Shown piece after piece: positions 1 through 9,060 of a DNA stretch of 35,001 bases. The notes beneath the pieces were generated by a model. That model was given only the letters and a program-made list of their open reading frames with translations, did no database searches and was not told the origin of the DNA. This stretch comes from Demequinaceae bacterium. GTDB lineage: Bacteria > Actinomycetota > Actinomycetes > Actinomycetales > Demequinaceae. The stretch spans positions 1 to 35,001 of the forward strand of contig JAFGBM010000013.1 of assembly GCA_016933155.1 (NCBI GenBank). Direction: 5' to 3'. The translations under genes were made by a program, and so were the position numbers. How positions within the stretch are numbered: the first letter of the stretch is position 1; every line of letters starts with the position of its first letter.

Positions 1-3000
1 AGGCAACGTATTCAGATACGACGTCCACGCGGCCTTATACGCCGCCTCCTGAGCCGACAACCATTGAGCCTGAAGCGCCGCTTGGGCCCGGAAGAACCCC
101 AACACATCCACAAAGGATTCGGGGGCACCTTCCACATAGGCGTAGCGGTTCAAGGAGCTGGCGCGGGTGACAGTGCCCCGATAGGCGTCGTCTTGAAGCC
201 ATACCCGGGATTCGACGTCATACGACCGAGACGCAAACTCCACCAAGCCTGCCGACTCGACTTGACCGGTGAACCCCGTCACCGTGTCCCACCCAGGATC
301 GGTCACGAGATCCCCAAAGTCCCCAAACAACGCCAGATCCGCATCGATCACCCCATTCGAGGCCACCGCCACGGGAGACCCCAACAGGTCGGTGAGTACA
401 TCCACCGATTCGACCGTCGTCGACGTGTTCTTGCCACTACCCGTCGTCACCGGAGTCGACTCCGTCAACACCTGACCACCCGGACCCCGCGTGAGTGCCG
501 TCTCCCCATCCCGAACCACCCGCAACCCATCAAACAACCGCGTCCGAGACACCCCATCCTCGATAACCGTCACCGCCCGACCCACACCATCCCGCTCGAA
601 CACGAGATCGACACCCGTCCCCGTACGGGACACCACCTGATCGGTGCCGTCATAGGCATACGACACGTCCGCAACCGTGTGAGACCGATTCCCACTCAAG
701 GTGTAAGCGAACTCCGATGTCCGGTTTCCCCGACCGTCATACCCGAACAAGGTCGCCACCGTCGCCGTATCCGGCAACACCATCGGATCCAGAACCTCCC
801 GAACCACCTGATTGACCGCATTCACCTCCCGGACGACCGTGTAACCATCCCCCTTCTTGACAGTCGACAAATCCTCCGACACCGACTCCGTAACCAAGTT
901 CGACGCCGCATCCCACGAGTATTCCGACACCACAGGACCCGTCACTGATTCTGTCAACCGACCCAAGGCATCATGCGCATACACGGTCTCCGTCGTCGCC
1001 TCATCCGACAACACCTCCCGCCCGGTGACCAGGCCACGCGCGTCATAGTCATACCCGAACGCCAGGACCCCGGTGGTGCACCCCGCAGGTTGCTGGTTCG
1101 GGTGACCATTCCCGTTGTCCTTACAGTGCCCATACGCATTCCCCGGCGCCATCGACGACGGATTCACCTCACCGGAAGGCAGAGGATTTCCCGCAACACC
1201 TTGACCACTGTGGACGATGCCCGTCACCCGACCCACCAAGTCCCGCTCAATCGTCGTCGCCACCCCGGATGGGCGATCGATCCCCGTCAATGCCCCCGTC
1301 TCGTCATAGGCGAACGCGGTCGTGCCGTCGGCGTCAGTCTGGGCCACCGTCAAACCCCGAGCATCGAACTCCCGGTTGAGCGCCCGACCGTCGGCGTATT
1401 CGACCCGAACCTGGTTACCCACTAGGTCATACGTGTAGGAGTTCTCCTGGCCGAGGGCATCCACCGTGCGAGTCACCCGGCTCGCCCAGTCGTACTCCCA
1501 CGTTGACAAACCGAGGTTGTCGGTCATTGATGTCCGGTTCCCGATCGCGTCATACGCGTATCCGACGGACTGTTCCGCATAGGCGACCGAGGCGACATGA
1601 CCATCAGGCGTGTAGGCGAGGGACGTCACGGAACCATCAGGTGCCGTCACCTCAGCTACTCGACCCGCAGCGTCAAACGTCGTCGCCGTCGTCCGACCCA
1701 AAGCATCCGTCTCCGACACAAGCCGCCCCACCGAGTCGTACCCATACACAGTCGCATGACCCTTCGGATCCACAACACTCGCCATCGAACCCCGAACGTC
1801 ATACGTCACCTGTGTCGTCACATTCACGGTCTCGGACGACGCCTCACCCGGGATGAAGTTCTCCGTCGTCGAGACAAGCAGGCCACGAGGATCGTAATCG
1901 AACCGGGTGACCACCCCCACCGGATCCGTCGTGGAGACAACATTGCCAGCTACGTCATATTCCGTCGACGACACATCGCCGATAGCGTTCGTCTCGCTGA
2001 CGAGTCGACCGAGCGGGTCATATTCGAACACGGTCACCGCCCGCTTGGCGTCCGTGACGGACACGACGTTGCCGGTAGCGTCATAGACGGTCGTCGCCAG
2101 GTAGCCTTCCGCATCGGTGACACTCGTCATGCGACCCAGCAGGTCATACCCAAACGTGCGAACCGCACCGAGCGAGTCGGTCACCGACGTCTGATTACCC
2201 ACCGCGTCATACCCGACCGTCATGCGACCACCATCGGGGTCGACGATCGCCGACAACCGGTTCACCTCGTCATACTCCTGTGTCATCGTGTCGCCCCGAG
2301 CATTTGTCACCGCGACAGTGTTCCCCGCCGCGTCATAGGCATACACCGTGGACGAACCCGACGGGGTGGTGATCGAGGTCATCCGATTCAATGCGTCGTA
2401 TCCGAACGTCGTGAGATTGCCGAGCGCGTTCGTCACCGAGACCGTGTTGCCGGCCGCGTCGTAGGACGTCTCCGACCGATTGCCGAGCGCATCAACAGTC
2501 GCAACCGGCCGGGAAAGCGCATCGTATTCGACAGAGGTGCGAGACCCTGTCGGATCGACCTGGGCGATCGGATTCCCTACGATGTCACGCTCGATCAGCC
2601 AACGCTCACCGACCTCGTCGACCCGAGCGGTCAGTAACCCTCGAGCGTCGAACTCAAAGACCGTGGAGTGGCCGAGTGGGTCCACCTTCTGGATGAGATT
2701 CCCCATCGGGTCATACGAGAACTGCGTTTCCCCGCCATCTGCGGCGACGACCGACGTCAAGCGCGACATCGGATCGAAGGTTTGGGCCATCGCGTTCCCT
2801 GAAGCGTCGGTCATGGTGACGACATTGCCCACCTTGTCATACTCCCGCGACGTGACGTTTCCGAGGGCATCGGTCGTCGAGATCAACCGGGAGAGGGCAT
2901 CGTAGGTGTTCTCGGTCCTGGCCCCCCTCGGATCGACGGTTGTCACGAGGAGGCCCACGGCGTCGTATTCGAATTCGGTGCGGTTTGCGAGCGGATCGAC

Positions 3001-6000
3001 AACGGCGGTCATGCGCCCCAAAGCGTCATACTCGAATTCGGTGGTGAACCCCCGCGGGTCGGTACTCGATGTCACATTCCCCGCCAAGTCATACGTGTTG
3101 GTCTCAACGGTGCCGTCGGGACGGGTCGTCGCCACAAGCCTCCCCATCGCGTCGTGGTCATAGACGTACGTCTGACCGAGGGCATTCGTCACGGCTGTCG
3201 TCCCGCCAACCGCGTTGTACTGGAACTCGGACCTGTGACCGAGGGCGTTGACGATCGCCGTCATTCGTCCAAGAGCGTCATACTCCATTTGCGTACGGGC
3301 CCCGGTCGGATCCACGGTCGCGATCGGATTTCCCACCGCGTCGTACTCCGTCAACCATCGCTGCCCCGCCTTGTCCGTTGTGGCAGTCTCAAAACCGAGA
3401 TTGTCGTACTCGCGGTAGACCGTGAATCCCCGCGCGTCCTCCTCCGAGACGAGGTTTCCTATCGAGTCATAACCGAACCGCGTCGTCGCCCCATCAGACT
3501 GGGTAACCGACAGGATGCGTCCCATCGGATCGTGAGTGGCGGATGTGACACGCCCAAGCTCGTCGGTGCGGGTAAGCACGTTGCCCACGGGATCGTAAGC
3601 CACTGCCGTCTGCCCACCCAGGGCGTCGGTCGTACCCACCATGCGCGACAATCCGTCGTAGGCGAACTCGGTCCGAGCCCCCAGCGGGTTCACGGTCGCC
3701 GTGACGTTCCCCAGCGCGTCATATTCGGTGCGGGATCGATACCCGAGGGCATCGATCGTCGCCGTCCTCCGTCCGAGTGCGTCGCACTCGAATACCGTCG
3801 TGAAACCACGCGGATCCGTCGCGGACACCATATTCCCCGCCGGGTCGTATCCGTATACGGTCGAGGAACCATCAGGCCGAGTGGTCTCAAGAAGCCTTCC
3901 CATGACATCGAATTCATAGGCCGTGACTCTGCCTAGCTCGTCCGTACTGGACGACACAAGCCCGAGCGTGTTGTAGGTGACTGCGGACTGGTTGCCGAGG
4001 GCGTCGATCCACTCGACGGGGCGACCGATGACGTCAAAGGTCGTCTCCGTCCGGTTGCCTTCTGGATCGATCGTCGCGAGAGGGTTGCCGATCGCGTCAT
4101 ATTCGGTGACCCAGCGGCCGCCGTTCTCATCCACCATGGCGGTCGCCCGGCCGAGTCCGTCGTACTCCCACGACCGCGACGTGCCGTCCGGGTTGAGTTG
4201 GCTCACCAGGTGATGCTCGGCGTCGTAGCCGTACTCCACCCGGGTCCCATCGGGCAGGTTGACCGCCGTCACCTGAAGGTTGACGTTGTATTCATACGTC
4301 GTCGTGTTCCCCGCCGCATCCGTCATCGACACCATCGAACCCATGACGTCATACGTGAACGACGTCACCTGGCCGAGGGCATCAGTCATCGAAATCAGGT
4401 TGTCCGCGTCATCCCAGGTAGATGTCGTCGTGTTCCCCAAGGCGTCGGTCATCGACGTCACCCGGTTCGCCAGGTCATACTCCCGGGTGGTCGTCCCACC
4501 CAACGCGTCGGTGACGGTCAGGACGTTGCCCCGGCCGTCGTAGGCAAACGTCGTCGTCGCCCCCACCGTATCCGTCAAGCTGGTGACGTCCCCATGCTCG
4601 TCATACGTCGCATACGTGACCGTCCCATCCGGCAGATGCGTCTCGATCGCCCGCCCATCCCCATTGAGGACGAACGACGTCGTCGCCGTGCCCCCATCGC
4701 CATCGGGCGTCGTGACAGACGTGAGATCCCCGAGGGAGTTGTAGGCGTACGTCGTCGTCTCGCCGAGCGGGTTGGTATACGTCTGGACCCGGCCATAGGC
4801 GTCGAACGTCGACGTATAGGTGTTGCCATTCGCATCGATCGACGTCACCGGATTGTAGTTCTCGTCATACATCGTCAACGTGAGCCCACCCTCGGCGTCC
4901 TGAGACGCCGTCGCCTGACCCAACTCGTTGTGCGTGATAACGCTTTCATTCCCCAACGCATCGGTCAGCGTCGTCATCCGATATTCCCCGTAGTCGATGG
5001 TGCGGACGTGGCCCGCCCCATCGGTCTGGGTGACGACCCTCTTCTCATCGTCGTAGGTGTTCGTGACCTCGTCGACGCCATCGGCGCCCGTCACCACGTC
5101 GAGAAGCCCCGAGGCGTTGTAAGAGAACGACCGGGTCCGACCCGCGCCATCCGTCAACGAGACAAGGTTCCCAGAGGCGTCATAGGCCAAGGTCCACACG
5201 CGCCCGTCCGGATGGGTGAAAGCCGTGATCCGGCCCTCAGGGGTGGACGTCACCGCCACGGTCTGACCGGCCTCGTCCGTGATAGAGGTCAGTGGCGGGA
5301 AGACGATCTCGCCCTCCGCGGCCTCGGCCAGCGGTCCATACGCGAGGGTGTAGGCATTCCCCTGACGGTCAACGGCGCGCGTCAACTCCCCATACCCCGT
5401 CACCTCGTCGACCGTGAACTCCAGGCTCGTGCCATCGCCAAACGTCAGGTGCACGCCGGTATCCGTCGCCGCGAGCGACGATCGTGCCCCGGGGGGCATG
5501 GTGAACCCACCGCTCCCGTTGGACTCGAAGAAGACGCTCCTACCGTCGGCCAAGGTCACCAGCACCGAGCCATCGGCGAACCGCTGCGCGCGGGACGAGT
5601 AGGCGAAGTTCCAGCCATTGCCGACCTGGGAGGCGCGACCGTCGAGGGCGTTGTAGGCGAGCGTCAGGTCGATGGCCTGGTCGCCGACGCCGGTGAGCGT
5701 GAACACCTCTGCCGACGTGACGAAGTTGCCGGTCGACAGGTTGACCGGATCCGTACCGTACATCTGATAGTTGTTCTCCCCCATCTGGCGAAGTTCGTCG
5801 ATCTCAGCCTGGGTGGGAGGCTCCGGCAGGGTTACAGGCTCGACGCACGCGATGCCAGGGGTGGCTTCGATCTGCTCGAGAAGGGACGCAACCACAGCCT
5901 TCACGACCAAGTCACGGCGGTTCTTTATGACCGGGTAATCCCAGTTGTGGTCGAGGAAGAGGAGTTCAATATGGGCGTAAGCGGGAGCGACCCCGGCGAA

Positions 6001-7047
6001 CTCGGGATACGGGAGATGGTCATAGAAATGCGGGTTGACGGGCTGAAGATCGGGCCGAGCGGTGTAGTACGGAATCCAATCCTTGAACTCGTTGGCCAAC
6101 GCCAGGCTCGAACTGTTGCTCGGCGCCGCGGCAACCATCCCTCCGTTCCACTCCTGGCCCCACGGGGCGAACGTGATCGGGTCGCTGCCTGGGATGTAGT
6201 TGTTGGCATTGAACGCCAAGGTGACCGCGATGTCGGGGTCGAAGTTCCGGATCCGGTTCGCCCGAATGGTTCGACTCACGTTGGCATCCGCGCCCGACGG
6301 CCGCGTGATGTATACCTCCGCGCCGCACGTGGATTCGAGTTCGGCTTCAACCGCCGCCGCGACCGCGTAACTGTACTGGGTCTCGGTGACGATGCCCGAT
6401 CCCCAGTTGATCCTGGCGACAGGATTGTCAGGGTCAAGGGCGATCCTCGGGATCTCATCGCCCGCGGCCGCGGCCGCCGGAGCCCCCATAACCGTGAACT
6501 CCGACAGGTGATCCGAGTGGGCGACAACGGCGCCGAGATCCGCGTCGTAGGCCGAGGGCACCCATACCCACGGGTCGTTCGCGCTTTCACGCGAGTACAC
6601 ACCCAAGGACGTCAGGTCGATGCCAGCGATCTCCTCGGCAGACACAGGGAAGGTGAGCTCGATGGCCGGAGTCATCTCATCAATCGCAGGGCCTTCGTTG
6701 CCCTCCGGCTGGATGATCGTCACCTGGTGCTCGAGCGTGGTGATGTCCTCGCCGTTGGCCGAGGTGGCGGTGATGTCGACCCCATCGCCGAGCGCGACCA
6801 CCTCTCCGTCGGGTGTGACCGCACTCGCGCCCTCGGTGTCGATGGGTACAACATCGACGCTTGCCCCCACGGCATCCGGATCCGTCGGATTGAAGACGGC
6901 CTCACCGCCATCGGGCAGGTCGAATGTAGACGACGCGTCGGCGGTGAGCGTGCCGTCCAGCGGATCGGCTTCGGCTGACACCGGAAGGGCGGCAAGGAGT
7001 GCGAAGGACACGAGCCCGGACACGAGAGCACGGAAAGAAGAACGCAT
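1..7047 (-). CDS. Secreted RHS/YD-repeat protein with amidase-like region, 3' end outside window
   Basis: The minus frame is open from ATG 7047 to the window edge (2349 codons, no stop seen). Residues 1-25 form a signal peptide (MRSSFRALVSG, hydrophobic core, then LPVSAEA). About 30-190 is an acidic beta-rich segment. About 199-395 resembles the Amidase_3 fold (see findings). A DUF6531-type entry (DPVNLSTGNF) starts near 427. About 610-2250 is an array of 21-residue YD repeats (for example TEYDALGNVTATVN). An RHS core-like end follows at about 2255-2319 (ASRSYDVESRVWLQDDAY, then NRYAYVEGAPESFVDVLGFF). The family builds a beta-cocoon shell that usually encloses a variable C-terminal toxin; that part and any immunity gene would lie left of position 1. 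The SD is GGGGGA close to the ATG. Family assignment is firm; toxin function is inferred. Confidence 0.93.
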   Translation of the reverse strand, partial: MRSSFRALVSGLVSFALLAALPVSAEADPLDGTLTADASSTFDLPDGGEAVFNPTDPDAVGASVDVVPIDTEGASAVTPDGEVVALGDGVDITATSANGEDITTLEHQVTIIQPEGNEGPAIDEMTPAIELTFPVSAEEIAGIDLTSLGVYSRESANDPWVWVPSAYDADLGAVVAHSDHLSEFTVMGAPAAAAAGDEIPRIALDPDNPVARINWGSGIVTETQYSYAVAAAVEAELESTCGAEVYITRPSGADANVSRTIRANRIRNFDPDIAVTLAFNANNYIPGSDPITFAPWGQEWNGGMVAAAPSNSSSLALANEFKDWIPYYTARPDLQPVNPHFYDHLPYPEFAGVAPAYAHIELLFLDHNWDYPVIKNRRDLVVKAVVASLLEQIEATPGIACVEPVTLPEPPTQAEIDELRQMGENNYQMYGTDPVNLSTGNFVTSAEVFTLTGVGDQAIDLTLAYNALDGRASQVGNGWNFAYSSRAQRFADGSVLVTLADGRSVFFESNGSGGFTMPPGARSSLAATDTGVHLTFGDGTSLEFTVDEVTGYGELTRAVDRQGNAYTLAYGPLAEAAEGEIVFPPLTSITDEAGQTVAVTSTPEGRITAFTHPDGRVWTLAYDASGNLVSLTDGAGRTRSFSYNASGLLDVVTGADGVDEVTNTYDDEKRVVTQTDGAGHVRTIDYGEYRMTTLTDALGNESVITHNELGQATASQDAEGGLTLTMYDENYNPVTSIDANGNTYTSTFDAYGRVQTYTNPLGETTTYAYNSLGDLTSVTTPDGDGGTATTSFVLNGDGRAIETHLPDGTVTYATYDEHGDVTSLTDTVGATTTFAYDGRGNVLTVTDALGGTTTREYDLANRVTSMTDALGNTTTSTWDDADNLISMTDALGQVTSFTYDVMGSMVSMTDAAGNTTTYEYNVNLQVTAVNLPDGTRVEYGYDAEHHLVSQLNPDGTSRSWEYDGLGRATAMVDENGGRWVTEYDAIGNPLATIDPEGNRTETTFDVIGRPVEWIDALGNQSAVTYNTLGLVSSSTDELGRVTAYEFDVMGRLLETTRPDGSSTVYGYDPAGNMVSATDPRGFTTVFECDALGRRTATIDALGYRSRTEYDALGNVTATVNPLGARTEFAYDGLSRMVGTTDALGGQTAVAYDPVGNVLTRTDELGRVTSATHDPMGRILSVTQSDGATTRFGYDSIGNLVSEEDARGFTVYREYDNLGFETATTDKAGQRWLTEYDAVGNPIATVDPTGARTQMEYDALGRMTAIVNALGHRSEFQYNAVGGTTAVTNALGQTYVYDHDAMGRLVATTRPDGTVETNTYDLAGNVTSSTDPRGFTTEFEYDALGRMTAVVDPLANRTEFEYDAVGLLVTTVDPRGARTENTYDALSRLISTTDALGNVTSREYDKVGNVVTMTDASGNAMAQTFDPMSRLTSVVAADGGETQFSYDPMGNLIQKVDPLGHSTVFEFDARGLLTARVDEVGERWLIERDIVGNPIAQVDPTGSRTSVEYDALSRPVATVDALGNRSETSYDAAGNTVSVTNALGNLTTFGYDALNRMTSITTPSGSSTVYAYDAAGNTVAVTNARGDTMTQEYDEVNRLSAIVDPDGGRMTVGYDAVGNQTSVTDSLGAVRTFGYDLLGRMTSVTDAEGYLATTVYDATGNVVSVTDAKRAVTVFEYDPLGRLVSETNAIGDVSSTEYDVAGNVVSTTDPVGVVTRFDYDPRGLLVSTTENFIPGEASSETVNVTTQVTYDVRGSMASVVDPKGHATVYGYDSVGRLVSETDALGRTTATTFDAAGRVAEVTAPDGSVTSLAYTPDGHVASVAYAEQSVGYAYDAIGNRTSMTDNLGLSTWEYDWASRVTRTVDALGQENSYTYDLVGNQVRVEYADGRALNREFDARGLTVAQTDADGTTAFAYDETGALTGIDRPSGVATTIERDLVGRVTGIVHSGQGVAGNPLPSGEVNPSSMAPGNAYGHCKDNGNGHPNQQPAGCTTGVLAFGYDYDARGLVTGREVLSDEATTETVYAHDALGRLTESVTGPVVSEYSWDAASNLVTESVSEDLSTVKKGDGYTVVREVNAVNQVVREVLDPMVLPDTATVATLFGYDGRGNRTSEFAYTLSGNRSHTVADVSYAYDGTDQVVSRTGTGVDLVFERDGVGRAVTVIEDGVSRTRLFDGLRVVRDGETALTRGPGGQVLTESTPVTTGSGKNTSTTVESVDVLTDLLGSPVAVASNGVIDADLALFGDFGDLVTDPGWDTVTGFTGQVESAGLVEFASRSYDVESRVWLQDDAYRGTVTRASSLNRYAYVEGAPESFVDVLGFFRAQAALQAQWLSAQEAAYKAAWTSYLNTLP
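1846..4113 (-). repeat. Three tandem 756-bp super-repeats inside the RHS gene
   Basis: Within the YD array a higher-order unit of 252 residues (12 x 21) occurs three times. Anchors fall exactly 756 bp apart: the Trp codons of WVTEYD (4113), WLTEYD (3357) and WLIERD (2601); the Asp of DPRGFTT at 3816 and 3060, matched by NARGDT at 2304; and TRPDG at 3879 and 3123. Copies are diverged at the nucleotide level, so this is an old duplication, not a recent tandem array. Confidence 0.85.
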
Positions 7048-7225
7048 GATTCCCCCAGCTGAGTCTGTGGCTCGTCGGTGAGCCTTCAGAAAAAGGTGGC
7101 ACAAATCACACGTTCCCGCTACTCGGAATTCCTCGCCGCTGGTGCAACGGGCCCACATCGGTGTCCGATTCGCCGGAAAAGGCATTCGATACCCCGGGAA
7201 CTGAAACGATATCGATGGCTATCAG

Positions 7226-7243
7226 GTGTGACGAAGATCACAC
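7226..7243. promoter_or_regulatory. CRP/GlxR-type operator
   Basis: GTGTGA-N6-TCACAC is a perfect 6+6 bp palindrome containing the full CRP half-sites TGTGA-N6-TCACA. It lies in the 226-bp gap between the upstream phosphatase gene and the RHS start, 179 bp before the RHS ATG. Actinobacterial CRP/GlxR proteins bind this motif with cAMP. The natural target is the RHS promoter, though I could not place a convincing -10/-35 between them. Confidence 0.75.
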
Positions 7244-7273
7244 ATCCGGCTCATCACCTTTGCGATGCTTACC

Positions 7274-8428
7274 CTAAGTTGCGACGAGCACGGGGATGAG
7301 CATCTCGTTCGGCGTCAGCGATCCATGCACCCCGATCAACCCCATCGACGCCTCCGACTGCACCCGGGAGTCCACCACCGTCGCCCGCCCCGTCATGGCA
7401 ACGATCACATCCCCAAGCCTGTCCCTGACCGCCGGAAGCACCGGGCCGAATAACCCCAGCCCGATCGCCTCCTCTTGAACGGCGACGACCGCGCTCTCCC
7501 CCAGCGTCTCCTGCCACCGTGCCGCAACCCCCACCGGATCCCGGGTGTACACGTGAAGCGCCCGAGGCTCCCCCGCGAGGAACTCCACCCCGTCGTCCAG
7601 AGACGGGCTGTGGGCGAGATCCCACCGAGGTGCGCCCGTCACATCGATCATGCCGTGGTCGGCCGTGACCAGCAGAACGGTGTCCTTGGGCATGGTGAGG
7701 GCTAGCCGGGCGAGCTCGCGGTCAGCATCCTCGAGGGACGCCGTCCACTTCTCCGACATCCATCCATACGCATGCCCCACCCCGTCGATCTCCCCCCAAT
7801 ACATGTAGGAGACGCCCGGATCCTTCATCGCCCCCAACGCGACGTCGACCCGATCGGCGAGCCTCTCCGCCCCGATGAACTGACCCCCCCGAAGCACCGC
7901 GCTCGTCAACCCCGAACCGGCGAAACGCGCCCGACCCAAGGTCGTCACCTCGATCCCGGCAAGGTCGGCCTGCTCAAGCAGGGAAGGCATGACCTGCCAT
8001 TCCTCCGCAGGCTCTGCACCCTCCCAGCTGATGAGGTTCGCGAGCTTTCCGGTCTTCGGGTTCCGGACGGTGTAGCCCGCCATCCCGGTCTCGCCACTCG
8101 TCCTCCCCGTCCCCATGAGTGACAACGATGCCGCAGTCGTGGACGGATATCCGGCCGTCGCCGTCACTCCCGCAAGGAACCGAAGGAAGGGGGCATGCCC
8201 CCGCCTCGCGTCGAGGTTGAGCTCCCCCAGCCCGTCGAGGAGAGCGACGCATACGTGCCGCGCATCCGGGACGTTGAGACGCCTCTGGTCCTCTCGGGCT
8301 TCCCTTCCCGGGACCACCTCGGGGGCTCCGATAGCGGAAATGGCCGCACTCAGCACCCCCCCGAGTTCCCGGCCGCCATAGTCGGGGAGAACGAAGCCAG
8401 CGCGGTCGACACGCTCGGCTAAGGTCAC
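7274..8428 (-). CDS. Alkaline-phosphatase-superfamily nucleotide pyrophosphatase/phosphodiesterase
   Basis: The 384-residue protein has the metal-binding core of type I phosphodiesterase/nucleotide pyrophosphatases. VALLDGLGEL supplies Asp65; GYPSTTAAS supplies the likely nucleophile Thr98; EIDGVGHAYG supplies Asp and His; VTADHGMID supplies Asp and His; and WDLAHSP supplies the last His. No signal peptide or membrane segment is visible, so it is probably cytoplasmic. Its ATG overlaps the stop of the DUF5998 gene by 4 bp, so the two are probably translationally coupled. The substrate (nucleotide sugar, dinucleotide or phosphodiester) cannot be read from sequence. Superfamily assignment is secure. 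Confidence 0.88.
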   Translation of the reverse strand: MTLAERVDRAGFVLPDYGGRELGGVLSAAISAIGAPEVVPGREAREDQRRLNVPDARHVCVALLDGLGELNLDARRGHAPFLRFLAGVTATAGYPSTTAASLSLMGTGRTSGETGMAGYTVRNPKTGKLANLISWEGAEPAEEWQVMPSLLEQADLAGIEVTTLGRARFAGSGLTSAVLRGGQFIGAERLADRVDVALGAMKDPGVSYMYWGEIDGVGHAYGWMSEKWTASLEDADRELARLALTMPKDTVLLVTADHGMIDVTGAPRWDLAHSPSLDDGVEFLAGEPRALHVYTRDPVGVAARWQETLGESAVVAVQEEAIGLGLFGPVLPAVRDRLGDVIVAMTGRATVVDSRVQSEASMGLIGVHGSLTPNEMLIPVLVAT

Positions 8429-8985
8429 GCGTGTTCCCCGACGGCGGCATTCAGGGCGGCCGCGAAGCCCTCCAGGGCGCGGACGCTCGCCTCACCGTCG
8501 GCGATGGCGCTCACCCGAACCATCGTGTCGTCACCGGTGATGCCCCCGGTGTAGCCGTGATCGGCGTCGCAGTTCTCGTCGGGACACACCGCAGGCTCGA
8601 GCTCGATCCTGGAATGCACGCCCCATCCGACGGCAAGGACCACCTCGCTCGGGATGTCACCTTCCCGGAATTGCTCGGGGTCGCGGACGATGTGGGTGAG
8701 CGCGACGCTCGAGACGGTCCGGAGCAGGGCCGACTCGATTGTCGCCGACGCGGAGTTCGAGGCCTCCCCCTCCTGGCCGTCGTCGATGTGGACCCGGATG
8801 AAACGGGTGGGGGTGAGGACCAAGACGGTCATGTGGCGGCGAACCTCGCGGCCGAAGAAGGTTGTTTCGGCTTGGACGAAGTGGTTCTTGACCCGTTCGG
8901 AGCCGATGGCGATCTTGAGGACGTGGGAGGCGAGGGCCGGGTAATACCCGGCCGTGGCGACGGCCTTGTCGAGGGACGCGGACAT
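8425..8985 (-). CDS. DUF5998 family protein
   Basis: A 186-residue protein with the layout of the actinobacterial DUF5998 family: an N-terminal helical part (GYYPALASHVLKIAIG), then VKNHFVQAETTFFGREVRRH, a beta-rich middle (LTPTRFIRVHIDD) and a late acidic Cys motif (CPDENCDADHGY) that could hold a metal. Its function is unknown. It is first gene of a two-gene unit with the phosphatase (ATGA overlap). Upstream, GAGAAT ends 6 nt before the ATG, one base short of the TANNNT pattern seen before other genes here; GAGAG could instead act as an SD. Confidence 0.85.
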   Translation of the reverse strand: MSASLDKAVATAGYYPALASHVLKIAIGSERVKNHFVQAETTFFGREVRRHMTVLVLTPTRFIRVHIDDGQEGEASNSASATIESALLRTVSSVALTHIVRDPEQFREGDIPSEVVLAVGWGVHSRIELEPAVCPDENCDADHGYTGGITGDDTMVRVSAIADGEASVRALEGFAAALNAAVGEHA

Positions 8986-9048
8986 AGCGGCATTCTCTCA
9001 TCCCCGGCGTGCACGCGTCACGGTGAACGGACAACGAGCGATGGTGGC

Positions 9049-9054
9049 TAAGGT
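9049..9054 (+). promoter_or_regulatory. Candidate -10 box of a leaderless promoter (C25-like gene)
   Basis: TAAGGT ends exactly 6 nt before ATG 9061, which would put the transcription start at or next to the start codon. The overlapping AAGGTAGG could instead be a Shine-Dalgarno element. No clear -35 is visible. Confidence 0.4.
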
Positions 9055-9060
9055 AGGTGC

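Noticed and set aside
1846-4113. Regular spaced repeats as a CRISPR array
   Set aside because: The repeats are in-frame codons for YD motifs, diverged and without constant-length unique spacers; there are no cas genes.
64-6978. Long plus-strand open frames over the first 7 kb (up to 926 codons)
   Set aside because: They are antisense to the RHS gene. Their translations are Arg/His-rich without domains, while the minus strand gives an unbroken signal peptide, YD repeats and RHS core.
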